DNA from: CAWJAP01 sp963834365
GTDB taxonomy: Bacteria; Acidobacteriota; Vicinamibacteria; Vicinamibacterales; Vicinamibacteraceae
NCBI GenBank assembly: GCA_963834365.1
Contig: CAWIBS010000019.1
Span: forward strand, 1 to 20,795
DNA length: 20,795 nt
Reading direction: 5' to 3'
The notes under the pieces were generated by a model. It was not told where the DNA came from. It was given only the letters and a program-made list of their open reading frames with translations, and did no database searches. Numbering within the stretch: position 1 is the first letter of the stretch; each line of letters begins with the position of its first letter. Shown one piece after another: positions 8,536 through 17,446 of this stretch. Both the position numbers and the translations under genes were made by a program.

Positions 8536-10373
8536 GCGTGTGCGCTCCGGCGTCGAGACGTCGATGAGCAGGCCGGTGCCGGCCGCGCCATAGAGCTGCT
8601 CCACCAGCGGACGCCGCGCGGCGAGAACGGCCCGCTGGTTCAGCGAGCCCTTGTCGGTGATCTCCTGCGCGTCGATCGAGGGCGGCTGTTCCAGGAGGAT
8701 CGCGCGATCGACGCGGATCGACGTGCCGGTTCGCGCCGCCGCGAAGCTGGCCAGCGCAGCGGTGAACGACGCCGTCACCGCCGCGTGCTCGAGCACGTCC
8801 CGGGCGGGCGCGTCCCCGGCCGCGCCAGCGAGGACGCGGCACGTCGACAGATTGGGGAACACCAGCATCGCCAGGTCGTCCCGATCGTGGCCGGCGATGA
8901 CGACGTCCTGCACCAGGTCGCTGAAGTGGGCGAGCAGCGCGGCGCGCAGCGGTCCGACGCGCACCCAGGTTCCGGTCGACAGCTTGAAGTCCTCGGCAAT
9001 CCGCCCCTGGAACGTGAATCCGCGCGACGGGTCCGACGGATCGACGAGACCAATCGCGTCACCCATGGCGTAGAAGCCGTCCTCGTCGAAGGCGGCACGC
9101 GTCCCTTCGGGATCGCGCCAGTACCCGGGCGTGATGTTCGGGCCGCGAACGCGAGCTTCGAGGCGATCGCCGACCGGCTCGACCTTCAGCTCGACTCCGG
9201 GGACCGGGACGCCGATGCGCCCCGCGATCGGTTCCGGCATCGGCGCCGCTGCAGAGCGCCAGCGGCGCCGTCTCGGTGGCGCCGAGGCCGGTCACCCACG
9301 GGACGCGCGCGCCGCAGCGCGTCGATGGCCAGCTGCTCGAACGCGTCGGAGACCTCCTGCCGCAGGCCGGCCGCGGCATAGAACAGCATGCGCAGCCGGC
9401 TGAAGAACGTCCGGCTGAAGTCGGCGTCGGCGCGAAGCGCGGGCAGCAGCAGCTCGTAGCCCTTGGGCACGTTGAAGTAGGCCGTCGTGGCGATCTCGCG
9501 CAGGTTGGCGAGCGTCGTCGCAAACTGCTGAAGGCCCCGGCGAGCCGCCATCGATGTAGAGCGTGCCGCCGTTGTAGAGCGTGAGGCCGAAGTTGTGGTT
9601 GCCGCCGAAGGTGTGATTCCAGGGCAGCCAGTCGCACAGCACCGGCGGCTCGTCGGCGAGAAACGGCATCACCGTCCGGATCTGCTCCTGGTTCGCCGCA
9701 CAGCATGCGCTGGGTGTTGATCACGCCCTTCGGCGTACCGGTGGACCCCGACGTGAACAGGACCTTCGCGATCGTGCCGGGACCCACCCGCGCGTGGGCC
9801 TCGTCGACGCGCGGCGTCGGCGGCGCCGCGGCGAGGGCGGCAAACGGCGTCGCCGCGCGTCGGGCCCGGTGCGCACGTGACGATCTCACTCGTCTCAGCC
9901 GGCGGCAGGCTGGCGAGCGCCCGCTCGAACCGCACCCCGTCGTCGGCGAAGACCAGGCCGGGCCGCATCGCCGACCAGATCGCGCCGAGCGTGCGATGGT
10001 CCTGCGAGAGCAGCGAATAGGACGGGGCGACCGGCGTATACGGCACGCCGACGTGCATCGCCGCGAGCGCCAGCACGGCGTGCTCGATGCCGTTGCCCGA
10101 CAGGATCACGACCGGCCGATCGACCGACAGCCGGCGATCGACGAGCGCCTGCGCGACCCGACGCGTCTGGTCGAGCGCCGCGGCGTAGCGTCAGACGTCG
10201 CCAGCCCGGCCGCGCCGGCCCGCTCGGCGAGGAACGTGCGATCGGGCGCGCGCTCCGCCCAGTAGGCCAGCCGTTCGGTGAGCGTCGGCGGATAGGGTCC
10301 GAGCGGGTGCGGCGATCGCGCGCGCAGACCGGCCCCGGTCGTCGATGACGATCATGGTGTCCGGCGGCAGCAT
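8532..10373 (-). CDS. fcs: Feruloyl/coumaroyl-CoA synthetase (ANL superfamily)
   Basis: About 610 residues, the normal size of the long feruloyl-CoA synthase branch. It would activate ferulate, p-coumarate or related acids with ATP and CoA. Seen in order: SPHPLGPYPPTLTERLAYWA near the N-terminus, ILSGNGIEHAVLALAAMHVG, the ATP-binding P-loop LFTSGSTGTPKGVI, DWLPWNHTFGGNHNFG, GLGATETAPLAL, the adenylate motif GYWRDPEG, the hinge FQGRIAEDFKLSTG, and the C-terminal lysine segment EITDKGSLNQRAVL. The SPHPLGPYP start and WNHTFGGNHN segment are characteristic of this branch rather than of general acyl-CoA synthetases. At least six frame changes interrupt it; I place the stop at the TGA overlapping the amidohydrolase ATG. 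The ATG at 10373 gives MLPPDTMIVIDDRG; an ATG at 10354 is an alternative. Confidence 0.78.
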
Positions 10374-10405
10374 GCGCGCCGACCGGACCGCGCCCGTCCG
10401 GCACG

Positions 10406-12569
10406 TCACGCCTCGCTTGCGCCGATCCCGGTCCCGGAACGTGCGGCCGCGGCTGGCCAGCGCTGCCAGCAGCGGGGCCGGCGTCCACCGTTCGCCGAGC
10501 TCGCGGTGCAGGGCCGTCGTCCGCTCGAGCACCTGATCCAGGCCGACGCGATCGGCGTAGAACATCGGGCCGCCTCGCCAGGCCGGGAAGCCGTAGCCGT
10601 TGACGTAGATGACGTCGATGTCCGAGGCGCGTGCCGCGACACCGGCGTCGAGCGCCCGCGCGCCCTCGTTGATCAGCGCGCAGAGTCGCGCGCTCGACGA
10701 TCTCCTCGTCCGCGAATCGTCGCGCTGCGCGAATGCCGGCCGTCGCGACGCCAGTGATCGAATGAGAGCGACGACCTCGGGATCGGGCGTCGGCGTTCGC
10801 GGCGTCGTCGTAGCGATACCAGCCGCGTGCCGCGTCTTCTGGCCGAGCCGTCCCATCTCGACCAGCCGGTCGTGCACGAGCGGTGTCCGCACCGCCGGCG
10901 CGCTGGAAGTGGCCGAGCGCCTGCCGCGACCCGCCAGCCGACGTCGAGGCCCGCCATGTCGTCGACGGCGAAGATCCCCATGGCCATGCCGAAGCCGGTG
11001 AGCGCGCGGTCCACCTGCTCGCGGCGTGGCGCCCTCCTCGACGAGGAACTGGCCTTCGTACATGTACGGGAACATCATGCGGTTGCCGACGAACCCCGGC
11101 CCGTTGCCGACGAGGACGCCGAGCTTCCGCAGCTGCCTGGCCAGCGCGACGCGCGTCGCGAGCGACGTCGGGGCTCGTCGCGCGCCGCGCACGATCTCGA
11201 CGCAGCCGCATCACGTTCGCCGGGCTGAAGAAGTGCAGCCCGACGACGCGACGCCGGCCGCGATGGTGGCCGACGCGATCGCGTCGATGTCAGCGTCGAC
11301 GTGTTGCGTGGCCAGGATCGCAGCCGGGCGCGGCGGCCGCGTCGAGCTCGCGGAACACCTGCTGCTTCAGCGCCAGGTCCTCGAAGACGGCCTCGATGAC
11401 GAGGTCGGCCGACGCCAGCCGCGTCGCAAGCCGGCGCGACTGCCGGCGAGATCCGCGCCGAGCCGCTCTTCGACCGCCTCGGCCGTCAGCCGCCCGCGCG
11501 TGACCGACGCGTCGTAGTTCTTCCGGATGGCGGCGACTCCCGCGTCGAGCGCGGCGCCGAGTCGCGTCGGTGAGCGCGCACGTCGAGACCGGCGTTGGCG
11601 CACGCCATCGCGATGCCGCCGCCCATCGTCCGGCGCCGACGATCGCGACGCGGCGCGATCGGGCGCGGCGGCGACGTCCGCGTGCCGCCTCGGGCAGCTT
11701 GGACGCGGCGCGTTCGGCGAAGAACACGTGGATGAGCGCCTTGGCCTGCTCGCCCTGCGACGCATTCGAAGAAGATCTCGCGCTCGCGCCGGCACCCTGC
11801 GTCGAAGGGCAGCGTCGGCGGCGGCCTCGATCGCCTCGATCGACGCGGAGCGGCGCGGTCTGCTGGCGCTTGATCTTCGCGGCGAGCGCGCGCGCGGCGG
11901 CGAAGAGCGGCGCGTTGATGACGGCATCGCCGAGCCGATCGCGCGCGGTCGCGGGTCCTGACGATGCGGGCCGGCTCGCTCACGCGGCGCGCGAAGGCCA
12001 CGCGCCGACGCCGTGAGGTCGCCGTCGGCGAGGGCGTCGAGGATGCCCGGCGGCCACCGCGTCGGCCGCCGACAGCGGCTTGCCGCGTCACGCACATGTC
12101 GAGCGCCTTCGCCATGCCGGCCAGCCGCGGCAGGCGCTGCGTGCCTTCGGCGCCCGGGATGATGCCGAGGTTCACTTCGGGCTGGCCGATGCTGCGCGTC
12201 GGGCACGCGCCACGCGATAGTGGCCGGCCATCGCCAGCTCGAGCCCGCCGCCGAGCGCCGTGCCGTGGATGGCCATCACGACCGGCTTCGCGGCAGTCCT
12301 CGACTGCGCTGCAGCTGCTCGTGCCAGCCGGCGGCGGCCCGCGTCGCCCCACGCTGCGTCCTCCAGCATCGCGATGTCCGCGCCGGCCGGGAACGTGCGG
12401 CCCGCGCCTCTCACGACAATCGCCGCCACGCCCGGATCGCGCTCGGCTGAATCGAGCGCACCGATGAGCGCCTCCGGAACACCGCCGCGGTGAGGGCGTT
12501 GACGGGCGGGTTGTCGATCTCGACGACGAGGACGTGGTCGTGACGCTCGGTCCGGACGAGATCGGGCAT
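10406..12569 (-). CDS. Fused enoyl-CoA hydratase / 3-hydroxyacyl-CoA dehydrogenase (heavily frameshifted)
   Basis: About 720 residues, the length of FadJ/FadB-type fusions. The N-terminal hydratase (crotonase) domain shows the first oxyanion-hole region GRTFPAGADIAML, the second AIHGTALGGGLELAMAGHYRVA and the catalytic-glutamate region EVNLGIIPGAEGTQRLPR. The dehydrogenase half shows the NAD-binding VAIVGAG plus TMGGGIAMACANAGLDV, then DLVIEAVFEDLALKQQVF, VGNGPGFVGNRMMFPY, DDMAGLDVGWR and DVIYVNGYGFPAWRGGPM. In the operon it would hydrate the aryl-propenoyl-CoA and oxidise the product to the 3-keto thioester, the beta-oxidative rather than the direct aldehyde-forming (Ech/Fcs) route. At least twelve frame changes occur, the highest density in the window; a few domain stretches cannot be put in one frame with certainty. 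The stop is placed at the TGA at 10408-10406. Confidence 0.72.
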
Positions 12570-12607
12570 GGCAGAAGGCGCGATCCTACCCGATACGGCC
12601 CGCCAGA

Positions 12608-12633
12608 GGTGGCGCCGGGCTTCAGCCCGGCCA
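12608..12633. repeat. Half-copy of the palindromic element between pobA and the fused hydratase gene
   Basis: GGTGGCG leads into a CCGGGC-TTCA-GCCCGG hairpin. This is the reverse complement of the right half of the element at 4892-4964. It lies in the 105-bp gap between two genes of one operon. Confidence 0.55.
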
Positions 12634-12674
12634 CGCGGGTCTCTCCCCTGGCGGCAGCAACCTCGGCGCTGCCC

Positions 12675-13859
12675 TCAATCGAGCCGATAGCCGACGTAGT
12701 TCTCGGCGAGGCTGGTCAGCGCCGCACGTGAGCCGACCAGATACTCCAGGTCGGCGAGTTGCCGGCGATGGTCGAACGCATTGTCACTGGTCGAGCGATG
12801 AAGAGCGACGTCATGCAGTACGAGAATCGCTGGGCACGCCACGCGCGACGAAGCCCCGCCGCGGAGTATCCGTCGAGCGCCGTCTCGCGCCCGGTCCGGT
12901 AGCGCTCACGCAAGGCGCTCGCGAGCCGACACGCGTCGGCCACCGCCAGGTTCAGGCCCTTCGCGCCGGTCGGCGGCACGATATGCGCGGCGTCGCCGAC
13001 CAGGAACAACCGGCCGTAGCGCATCGGCTCGGCGACGAAGCTCCGCATGCCGGTGATGCTCTTCTGCAGGATCGGACCCTGGTTCGGCTCCCACCCGTCC
13101 TGCATGCGCAGGCGCGTCCACAGCTCACCCCAGACACGATCGTCCGGCCACGTCTCCAGCGCCTCGTCGGGCGGACACTGCAGATAGAGGCGTGTGATGC
13201 CGGCCGAACGCATGCTGAACAGCGCGAACCCATGGTCGTGGAGGCAGTAGACCAGCTCGGGAGACGAGGGCCTGGCCTGCGCCAGGATCCCGAGCCAGGC
13301 GAACGGGTAGACGCGATCGTAGATCTGCAGCGCTGCGCCGGGGATGGCGTCCGGCAGACGCCGTGGAATCCGTCGCAGCCGGCAATGTAGTCGCAGGCGA
13401 TCGTGTCGGTGCGACGCGGCGTCCTCACGTGCAGGCGCGGCCGGTCGGAATCGAGGTCCGACAGTCGACGTGCTCGACCTCGAATCGCACGTCGCTCCCG
13501 CCGCCGCGCGCGCGCCGCCATCAGATCGCGGACGACCTCGTTCTGGCCGTAGACGGTGATCGCCCGCCCGCCCGTCAGGTCCGGCGAGGTCGACGCGGTG
13601 GCGCCTGCCGGCGAACGCGAGATACAGGCCGTCGTGCCGCATGCCCTCCCGCGCCAGCCGGTCGCCGAGCCCGACCTCGTGGAGCAGATCGACCGTGCGT
13701 CTGCTCGAGCACGCCGGCGCGGACGCGCTCGATGACGTGCTGCTCGCTGCGGATCTCGACGGTGACCGAGTCGATCCCTGCCTGCTGCAGGAGGTGTCCG
13801 AGCAGCAATCCCGCCGGCCCGGCGCCGACGATGCCGACCGCGGTGCGATGGTCAGCCAT
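12675..13859 (-). CDS. pobA: 4-hydroxybenzoate 3-monooxygenase
   Basis: Flavoprotein hydroxylase that converts 4-hydroxybenzoate to protocatechuate with NADPH and O2. The span gives 394 residues, equal to the Pseudomonas enzyme. It shows the FAD-binding GIVGAGPAGLLLGHLLQQAG near the N-terminus, IRSEQHVIERVRAGVLEQ, the GMRHDGLYLAF stretch, and the class-defining GDAAHIVPPTGAKGLNLAVAD near residue 285, then QRFSYCMTSLF and a normal C-terminus ending NYVGYRLD. At least four frame changes are present (two within the first 100 residues, one or more mid-gene, one near 12800). It is the first gene of the minus-strand operon and diverges from catI, so the 347-bp gap between them is the likely control region for both arms. 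It links side-chain degradation to ring cleavage. Confidence 0.88.
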
Positions 13860-14206
13860 GACGCATCAAGCCGTGATCGAAGACAGACTCCGCGCGAGCG
13901 AGGGCATGAAATCGGGATCCCGCGAGCCGGGTCGAGCCGCGGCCGCCGGGCCGGACGAGAGCGTGGCGGACGCCATCTCTGGTGGGCGGATTATCGCTCA
14001 GAACGAACGATCACCGTTTGACACGTCGCTATAGAGAGAGAGTGGCCTCTGCTATGCTGGCGCCGCCGCGGGCGCGGGTGGCGCCGGGCTTTCGCCGCCG
14101 CTCGGCTTCGGCGAACCGCCGTAGCAGCGCGCAGGCGGTCAGCCCGGCTTCTGCACGCGGCTTGGCAGTGCCGACGGCGCCGTGCGCCACACGGGGCCCC
14201 TCGCCG
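13860..14206. other. Divergent pobA-catI control region
   Basis: 347 bp with no gene. It holds GATTATCG at 13989-13996, which on the other strand reads CGATAATC, the core of the box bound by PcaR-type IclR regulators as I recall it. It also holds TTGACA at 14018-14023, without a well-spaced -10 box, and a short AG repeat at 14035-14042. A palindromic element occupies 14077-14147. No regulator gene is in the window. Confidence 0.4.
14077..14147. repeat. Variant palindromic element upstream of catI
   Basis: GGTGGCGCCGGGCT (14077-14090) pairs with AGCCCGG at 14141-14147. A nested stem, TTCGCCG with CGGCGAA, lies in between. The outer arm is shared with the repeats at 4892 and 12608, but the loop region is different and longer. 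Confidence 0.5.
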
Positions 14207-15037
14207 ATGAGCGCATTCCTGAGCCTGCCGGACGCCGTGGCCCGGCTGGTGCGCCCGGGAGACACGGTGGCGCTCGAGGGGTTCACGCACCTGATCCCGT
14301 TCGCCGCCGGACACGAAATCCTTCGCCAGGCGCATCGCCGATCTGACGCTCGTCCGCATGACGCCGGATCTTCTCTACGACCAGATGATCGGCTGCGGCT
14401 GCGCGCGGAAGCTGGTGTTCTCGTGGGGCGGCAATCCCGGCGTCGGCTCGCTGCACCGCCTGCGCGACGCGATCGAGCGCGGCTGGCCACGCCCGCTCGA
14501 GATCGTCGAGCACAGCCACTCGGCGATGGCCCACGCCTACGCGGCCGGCGCCGCCGGCATGCCCGCGGCGTTCTTCCGCGGCTACGTCGGCTCGGATCTG
14601 GCGCGCGTGAATCCGAGCATCAAGGCCGTGTCGTGCCCGTTCACGGGCGAGTCCCTGGCCGCCGTGCCCGCCCACCGGCCCGACGTCGCCATCGTCCATG
14701 CCCAGAAGGCCGACCGCGACGGCAACGTGCTGTTCGAGGGCATCGTCGGGGTGCAGAAGGAAGCGGTGCTCGCCGCGCGGCGCTCGCTCGTGACCGTCGA
14801 GGAAATCGTGGACGCCTTGCCGCGCCGGACGCTCAACGGCGTCGTCCTGCCGGCGTGGACCGTCACCGCGGTGGCGCTGGCGCCGGGCGGGGCCCGGCCG
14901 TCGTACGCTCATGGCTACTACGCGCGGGACAACGCGTTCTATGTGGCGTGGGACGCGATCTCGCGCGATCGCGGACGTTTCTCGCGTGGATGCAGGCACA
15001 CGTCTTCGAGGCCGGCACGGCCGGAGGCCAGGCGTGA
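14207..15037 (+). CDS. catI: 3-oxoadipate CoA-transferase subunit A (CatI/glutaconate-CoA-transferase type)
   Basis: About 276 residues. It transfers CoA from succinyl-CoA to 3-oxoadipate together with subunit B. Recognisable segments: VRPGDTVALEGFTHLIPFAAGHEI, MTPDLLYDQMIGCGCARKLVFSWGGNPGVGS split over the N-terminal half, SHSAMAHAYAAGAAGMP, CPFTGE, DVAIVHAQKADRDGN and the end TFLAWMQAHVFE. These match the CatI/GctA branch rather than the shorter PcaI of pseudomonads. The ATG at 14207 gives MSAFLSLPDAVARLV, a normal start; the same frame is open further upstream, but that stretch is the palindromic repeat. Two frame changes are visible, one base too many near 14330 (CAGGCG) and one missing near 14970. 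The TGA overlaps the GTG of catJ. Confidence 0.8.
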   Translation: MSAFLSLPDAVARLVRPGDTVALEGFTHLIPFAAGHEILRQAHRRSDARPHDAGSSLRPDDRLRLRAEAGVLVGRQSRRRLAAPPARRDRARLATPARDRRAQPLGDGPRLRGRRRRHARGVLPRLRRLGSGARESEHQGRVVPVHGRVPGRRARPPARRRHRPCPEGRPRRQRAVRGHRRGAEGSGARRAALARDRRGNRGRLAAPDAQRRRPAGVDRHRGGAGAGRGPAVVRSWLLRAGQRVLCGVGRDLARSRTFLAWMQAHVFEAGTAGGQA

Positions 15038-15812
15038 GCTACACGGCTGCGGAAATGATGACGTCGCCGCGGCGCGGGCGCTGGCGGACGAGGATGTGTG
15101 TTTCGTCGGGATCGGGCTGCCCTCGGCGGCGTGCAATCTCGCGCGGCTGACGCACGCGCCGCGCCTGCGGCTGGTCTACGAGTCGGGCACGATCGAAACC
15201 CGGCCGGCGGTGCTGCCGCTGTCGATCGGCGACGGCGAGCTGTGCGAGACGGCGCTCACGACCGTCTCGGTCCCCGAGATGTTCCGGTACTGGCTGCAGG
15301 GCGGCCGGATCACGATCGGGTTTCTCGGCGGCGCGCAGGTGGACCGATTCGGCAACTTGAACAGCACGGTGATCGGCGACTATGCGCAGCCGACCGTCCG
15401 CCTGCCAGGCAGCGGCGGGGCCACCGAGATCGCGACCAGCTGCCGGCGCGTCTTCATCGTCATGCGACACTCACCGCGGACGTTCGTGGAGCGGCTCGCG
15501 TTCCTGACGACACTCGGCCATGGACCGACGGGACGCGAGCGTCGCGCGCTGGGCGTCGGGACCGAAGGCCCCGTGCTGCTCGTGAGCGACCTCTGTATCA
15601 TGCAGCCGCACCGGGAGACGATGGAGCTGCAGGTGACCAGCCTGCATCCAGGCGTGAGCCGGGACACCGTGGTCGCGCAAACGGGATGGCCGGTCGCCTT
15701 CGCCGACGCTGGTCGGCGAGACGCCGGCGCCACCGCGGTGGAGCTGGCGGCGCTGCGCGACCTGCACGCGCGCACGGCCGAAGCGCCACGGCGTGCCGTC
15801 GGCGAGCAGTGA
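15034..15812 (+). CDS. catJ: 3-oxoadipate CoA-transferase subunit B (CatJ type)
   Basis: About 259 residues. The sequence follows CatJ closely as I know it: EMMT then VAAARALADEDVCFVGIG, LVYESGTIETRP with the catalytic glutamate of the ESG motif at about residue 50, LPLSIGDGELCETA, FRYWLQGGRITIGFLGGAQV, DRFGNLNSTVIGDY and VTSLHPGVSRDTVV. The GTG start at 15034 overlaps the catI stop as GTGA, so the subunits are translationally coupled. One base is missing at about 15063 (ATGACGTCGCC should read ATGACGGTCGCC), after which the frame is intact to the TGA. Confidence 0.85.
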
Positions 15813-15848
15813 AGCTGCGCACATGCAACAAAGCGATCGGGTCAGCGC

Positions 15849-16551
15849 ATGGACGATCGTCAAGCCCTCGAGGCGGGCAGCCAGCCGCCGCTGCTGTATC
15901 CGCCGTACCGATCGACGGTGAAGCGGGCGCCCGCGAAGCCGCTGATCCAGATTCCGGCGCGCTTCACCGATCTCGCGGCGCCGCTCTATGGCTACTTGCC
16001 GCTCGCGGAGGCCGACAGCGATCTCACACGGCAGCACGACGGCGAACCGCTCGGCGAGCGCATCATCGTCGCCGGGCGGGTCCTGGATGAAGACGGCCGG
16101 CCGGTGCCGCACACGCTGGTGGAGCTCTGGCAGTGCAACGCCGCAGGCCGCTACCGCCATGCCAGGGACAACCACCCGGCGCCGCTCGATCCGAACTTCA
16201 GCGGCGCGGGCCGCGCGATCACCGATGCCGAGGGACGCTACGAGTTCGTGACGATCAAGCCGGGGGCCTATCCGTGGGCGAACCACGACAACGCCTGGCG
16301 GCCGGCGCACATCCACTTCTCGCTGTTTGGACAGTCGATCGCGTCGAGGCTGGTCACGCAGATGTACTTCCCCAACGATCCGCTCTGCGCCTACGACCCG
16401 ATGTTCCGGTCGGTGCGCGACGAACGGGCGCGCGACCGGCTGGTGTCGCAGCTTCGATCTGGCGCTGACGCGACCCGACTGGGCGCTCGGCTACCGCTTC
16501 GACATCGTGCTTCGCGGACGCGATTCGACGCCCTTCGAAAGACGGGTGTAA
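15849..16551 (+). CDS. pcaH: Protocatechuate 3,4-dioxygenase beta subunit
   Basis: About 233 residues; this subunit holds the non-haem Fe(III) that opens the protocatechuate ring between the hydroxyls. The four iron ligands are all visible: Y102 (AAGRYRHA), Y141 (GAYPW), H154 and H156 (RPAHIHFS). Their spacing is identical to Y108, Y147, H160 and H162 of Pseudomonas putida PcaH, shifted by six. It starts 36 bp after catJ at ATG 15849. One extra base near 16450 breaks the end; with it removed the C-terminus reads FDLALTRPDWALGYRFDIVL, as in the family. The TAA at 16549-16551 abuts the 9-bp repeat array that precedes or begins pcaG. Confidence 0.9.
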
Positions 16552-16557
16552 GGCGGG

Positions 16558-16611
16558 ATGGAGCGGATGGAGCGGCTGGAGCGGATAGAACGGCTGGAGC
16601 GGATGGAACGG
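16558..16611. repeat. 9-bp tandem array at the pcaH-pcaG junction
   Basis: Six units of the form ATGGAGCGG / CTGGAGCGG / ATAGAACGG run in perfect 9-bp register. The array is the reverse complement in type of the one inside pcaG at 16914-16949. In one frame it reads as Met/Leu-Glu-Arg triplets. Confidence 0.75.
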
Positions 16612-17279
16612 ATGCCGGGCACGGAGCGGGTGGGGTCGGACAGCCGCGCGGACGGTCACAGATCCGCCTGGTCGCGAGCCCATCGCAGACCGTCGGGCCG
16701 TTCTTTCATGTCGGACCGGCGAACACCGACCGGTTTGGAGGCATGGCGGGAGCGGAGACGCCTGGGGAGCACATTCGCCTTCGGGTGCGCGTGCTCGATG
16801 GCGACGGCCTTCCTGTCGACGACGCCATGATCGAGCTCTGGCAGGCCGACGCGAACGGCACCTATGGCGTACCGTCAGCCGGGGCGAAGACTCCTCCCCG
16901 CCATCCGCCCAATCCTCTCCATCCGCTCCAGCCGCTCCAGCCGCTCCAGCCGGCCTTCTCCGGGTTCGGCCGCCTCAGCACCCGCGACGATGGCTGGTGC
17001 ACGTTCGAAACGATCCGGCCGGGGCGCGTCATCGACGGGTCCGCGGCGGCACAGGCGGGGCACATCAACGTCTGTCTCTTCGCGCGCGGCCTGCTCCGGC
17101 ACCTGTACACCCGCATCTACTTCGATGACGATTCGGCGCTGGCGACGGATCCGCTGCTGTCGCTCGTCCCGGCGGAACGGCGGGCCACGTTGCTTGCGCG
17201 CCGCGGCAGCGACGCCTCGACCTGGGAGCTCGTCGTGCGGCTGCAGGGCGAAGGCGAAACCGTGTTCTTCGACGTGTGA
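16558..17279 (+). CDS. pcaG: Protocatechuate 3,4-dioxygenase alpha subunit with repeat-encoded insertions
   Basis: Alpha partner of PcaH in the (alpha-beta-Fe) dioxygenase. Core motifs: VASPSQTVGPFFHVGP, IELWQADANGTY, AFSGFGRLSTRDDGWCTFETI, AGHINVCLFARGLLRHLYTRIYF and the RATLLARR end. The start is uncertain: ATG 16558 lies six bases after pcaH but would translate a 9-bp array as MERMERLERIERLERMER, and ATG 16612 is the alternative. Either needs a one-base frame change near 16655 to join the core, and no start codon is available in the core frame close by. A second array (16914-16949) inserts a proline-rich PLHPLQPLQPLQP stretch where other PcaG have a short acidic loop before AFSGFGR. Whether this disturbs assembly is unknown. 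The total is about 220-240 residues against about 200 in Pseudomonas. Confidence 0.82.
16914..16949. repeat. 9-bp tandem array inside pcaG, inverted relative to the upstream array
   Basis: Four units (CCTCTCCAT, then three CCGCTCCAG) in 9-bp register, followed by CCGG. It is read in the pcaG frame as proline-leucine-glutamine-type residues. Confidence 0.7.
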
Positions 17280-17313
17280 GGGAGTGAGGGTGACGGCGGG
17301 GCTGAAGCCACGC

Positions 17314-17410
17314 CCTACCGAAATTGCTTCTGGTAGGCCGGACCTTCAGGTCCGGCGTGCCGATGGATCCTGCTGCTGCCAGACTTCGTAGTGTCCGGCT
17401 TCAGCCGGAC
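17314..17410. repeat. Hairpin repeats filling the pcaG-pcaL gap
   Basis: The 167-bp gap between pcaG and pcaL holds no gene. It contains CCTACC/GGTAGG around 17314-17336, GCCGGACC-TTCA-GGTCCGGC (17337-17356) and GTCCGGC-TTCA-GCCGGAC (17393-17410). The TTCA loop is shared with the elements at 4892 and 12608, and the GTCCGGC stem with 20515-20534. Confidence 0.65.
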
Positions 17411-17446
17411 AGTTGCGTCAGGCACTAGTGAGCACTGAGGTAGCGG

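Noticed and set aside
10406..12569. Calling the fused hydratase/dehydrogenase a pseudogene
   Set aside because: Despite many frame changes all catalytic motifs survive and neighbouring genes show the same error type, so sequence error is the simpler reading; kept as a CDS with a caveat.
12608..12633. Intrinsic terminator splitting pobA from the fused hydratase gene
   Set aside because: The hairpin has no T-run and belongs to the dispersed palindromic family; it may weaken but need not end transcription.
14018..14035. TTGACA followed closely by CTATAG as a catI promoter
   Set aside because: The spacing is far too short for a sigma-70 pair and no good -10 lies at 16-18 bases; kept only as part of the control-region note.
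13982..14206. Upstream in-frame extension of catI
   Set aside because: The extension translates the palindromic repeat and control region; MSAFLSLPDAVARLV at 14207 is a normal family start.
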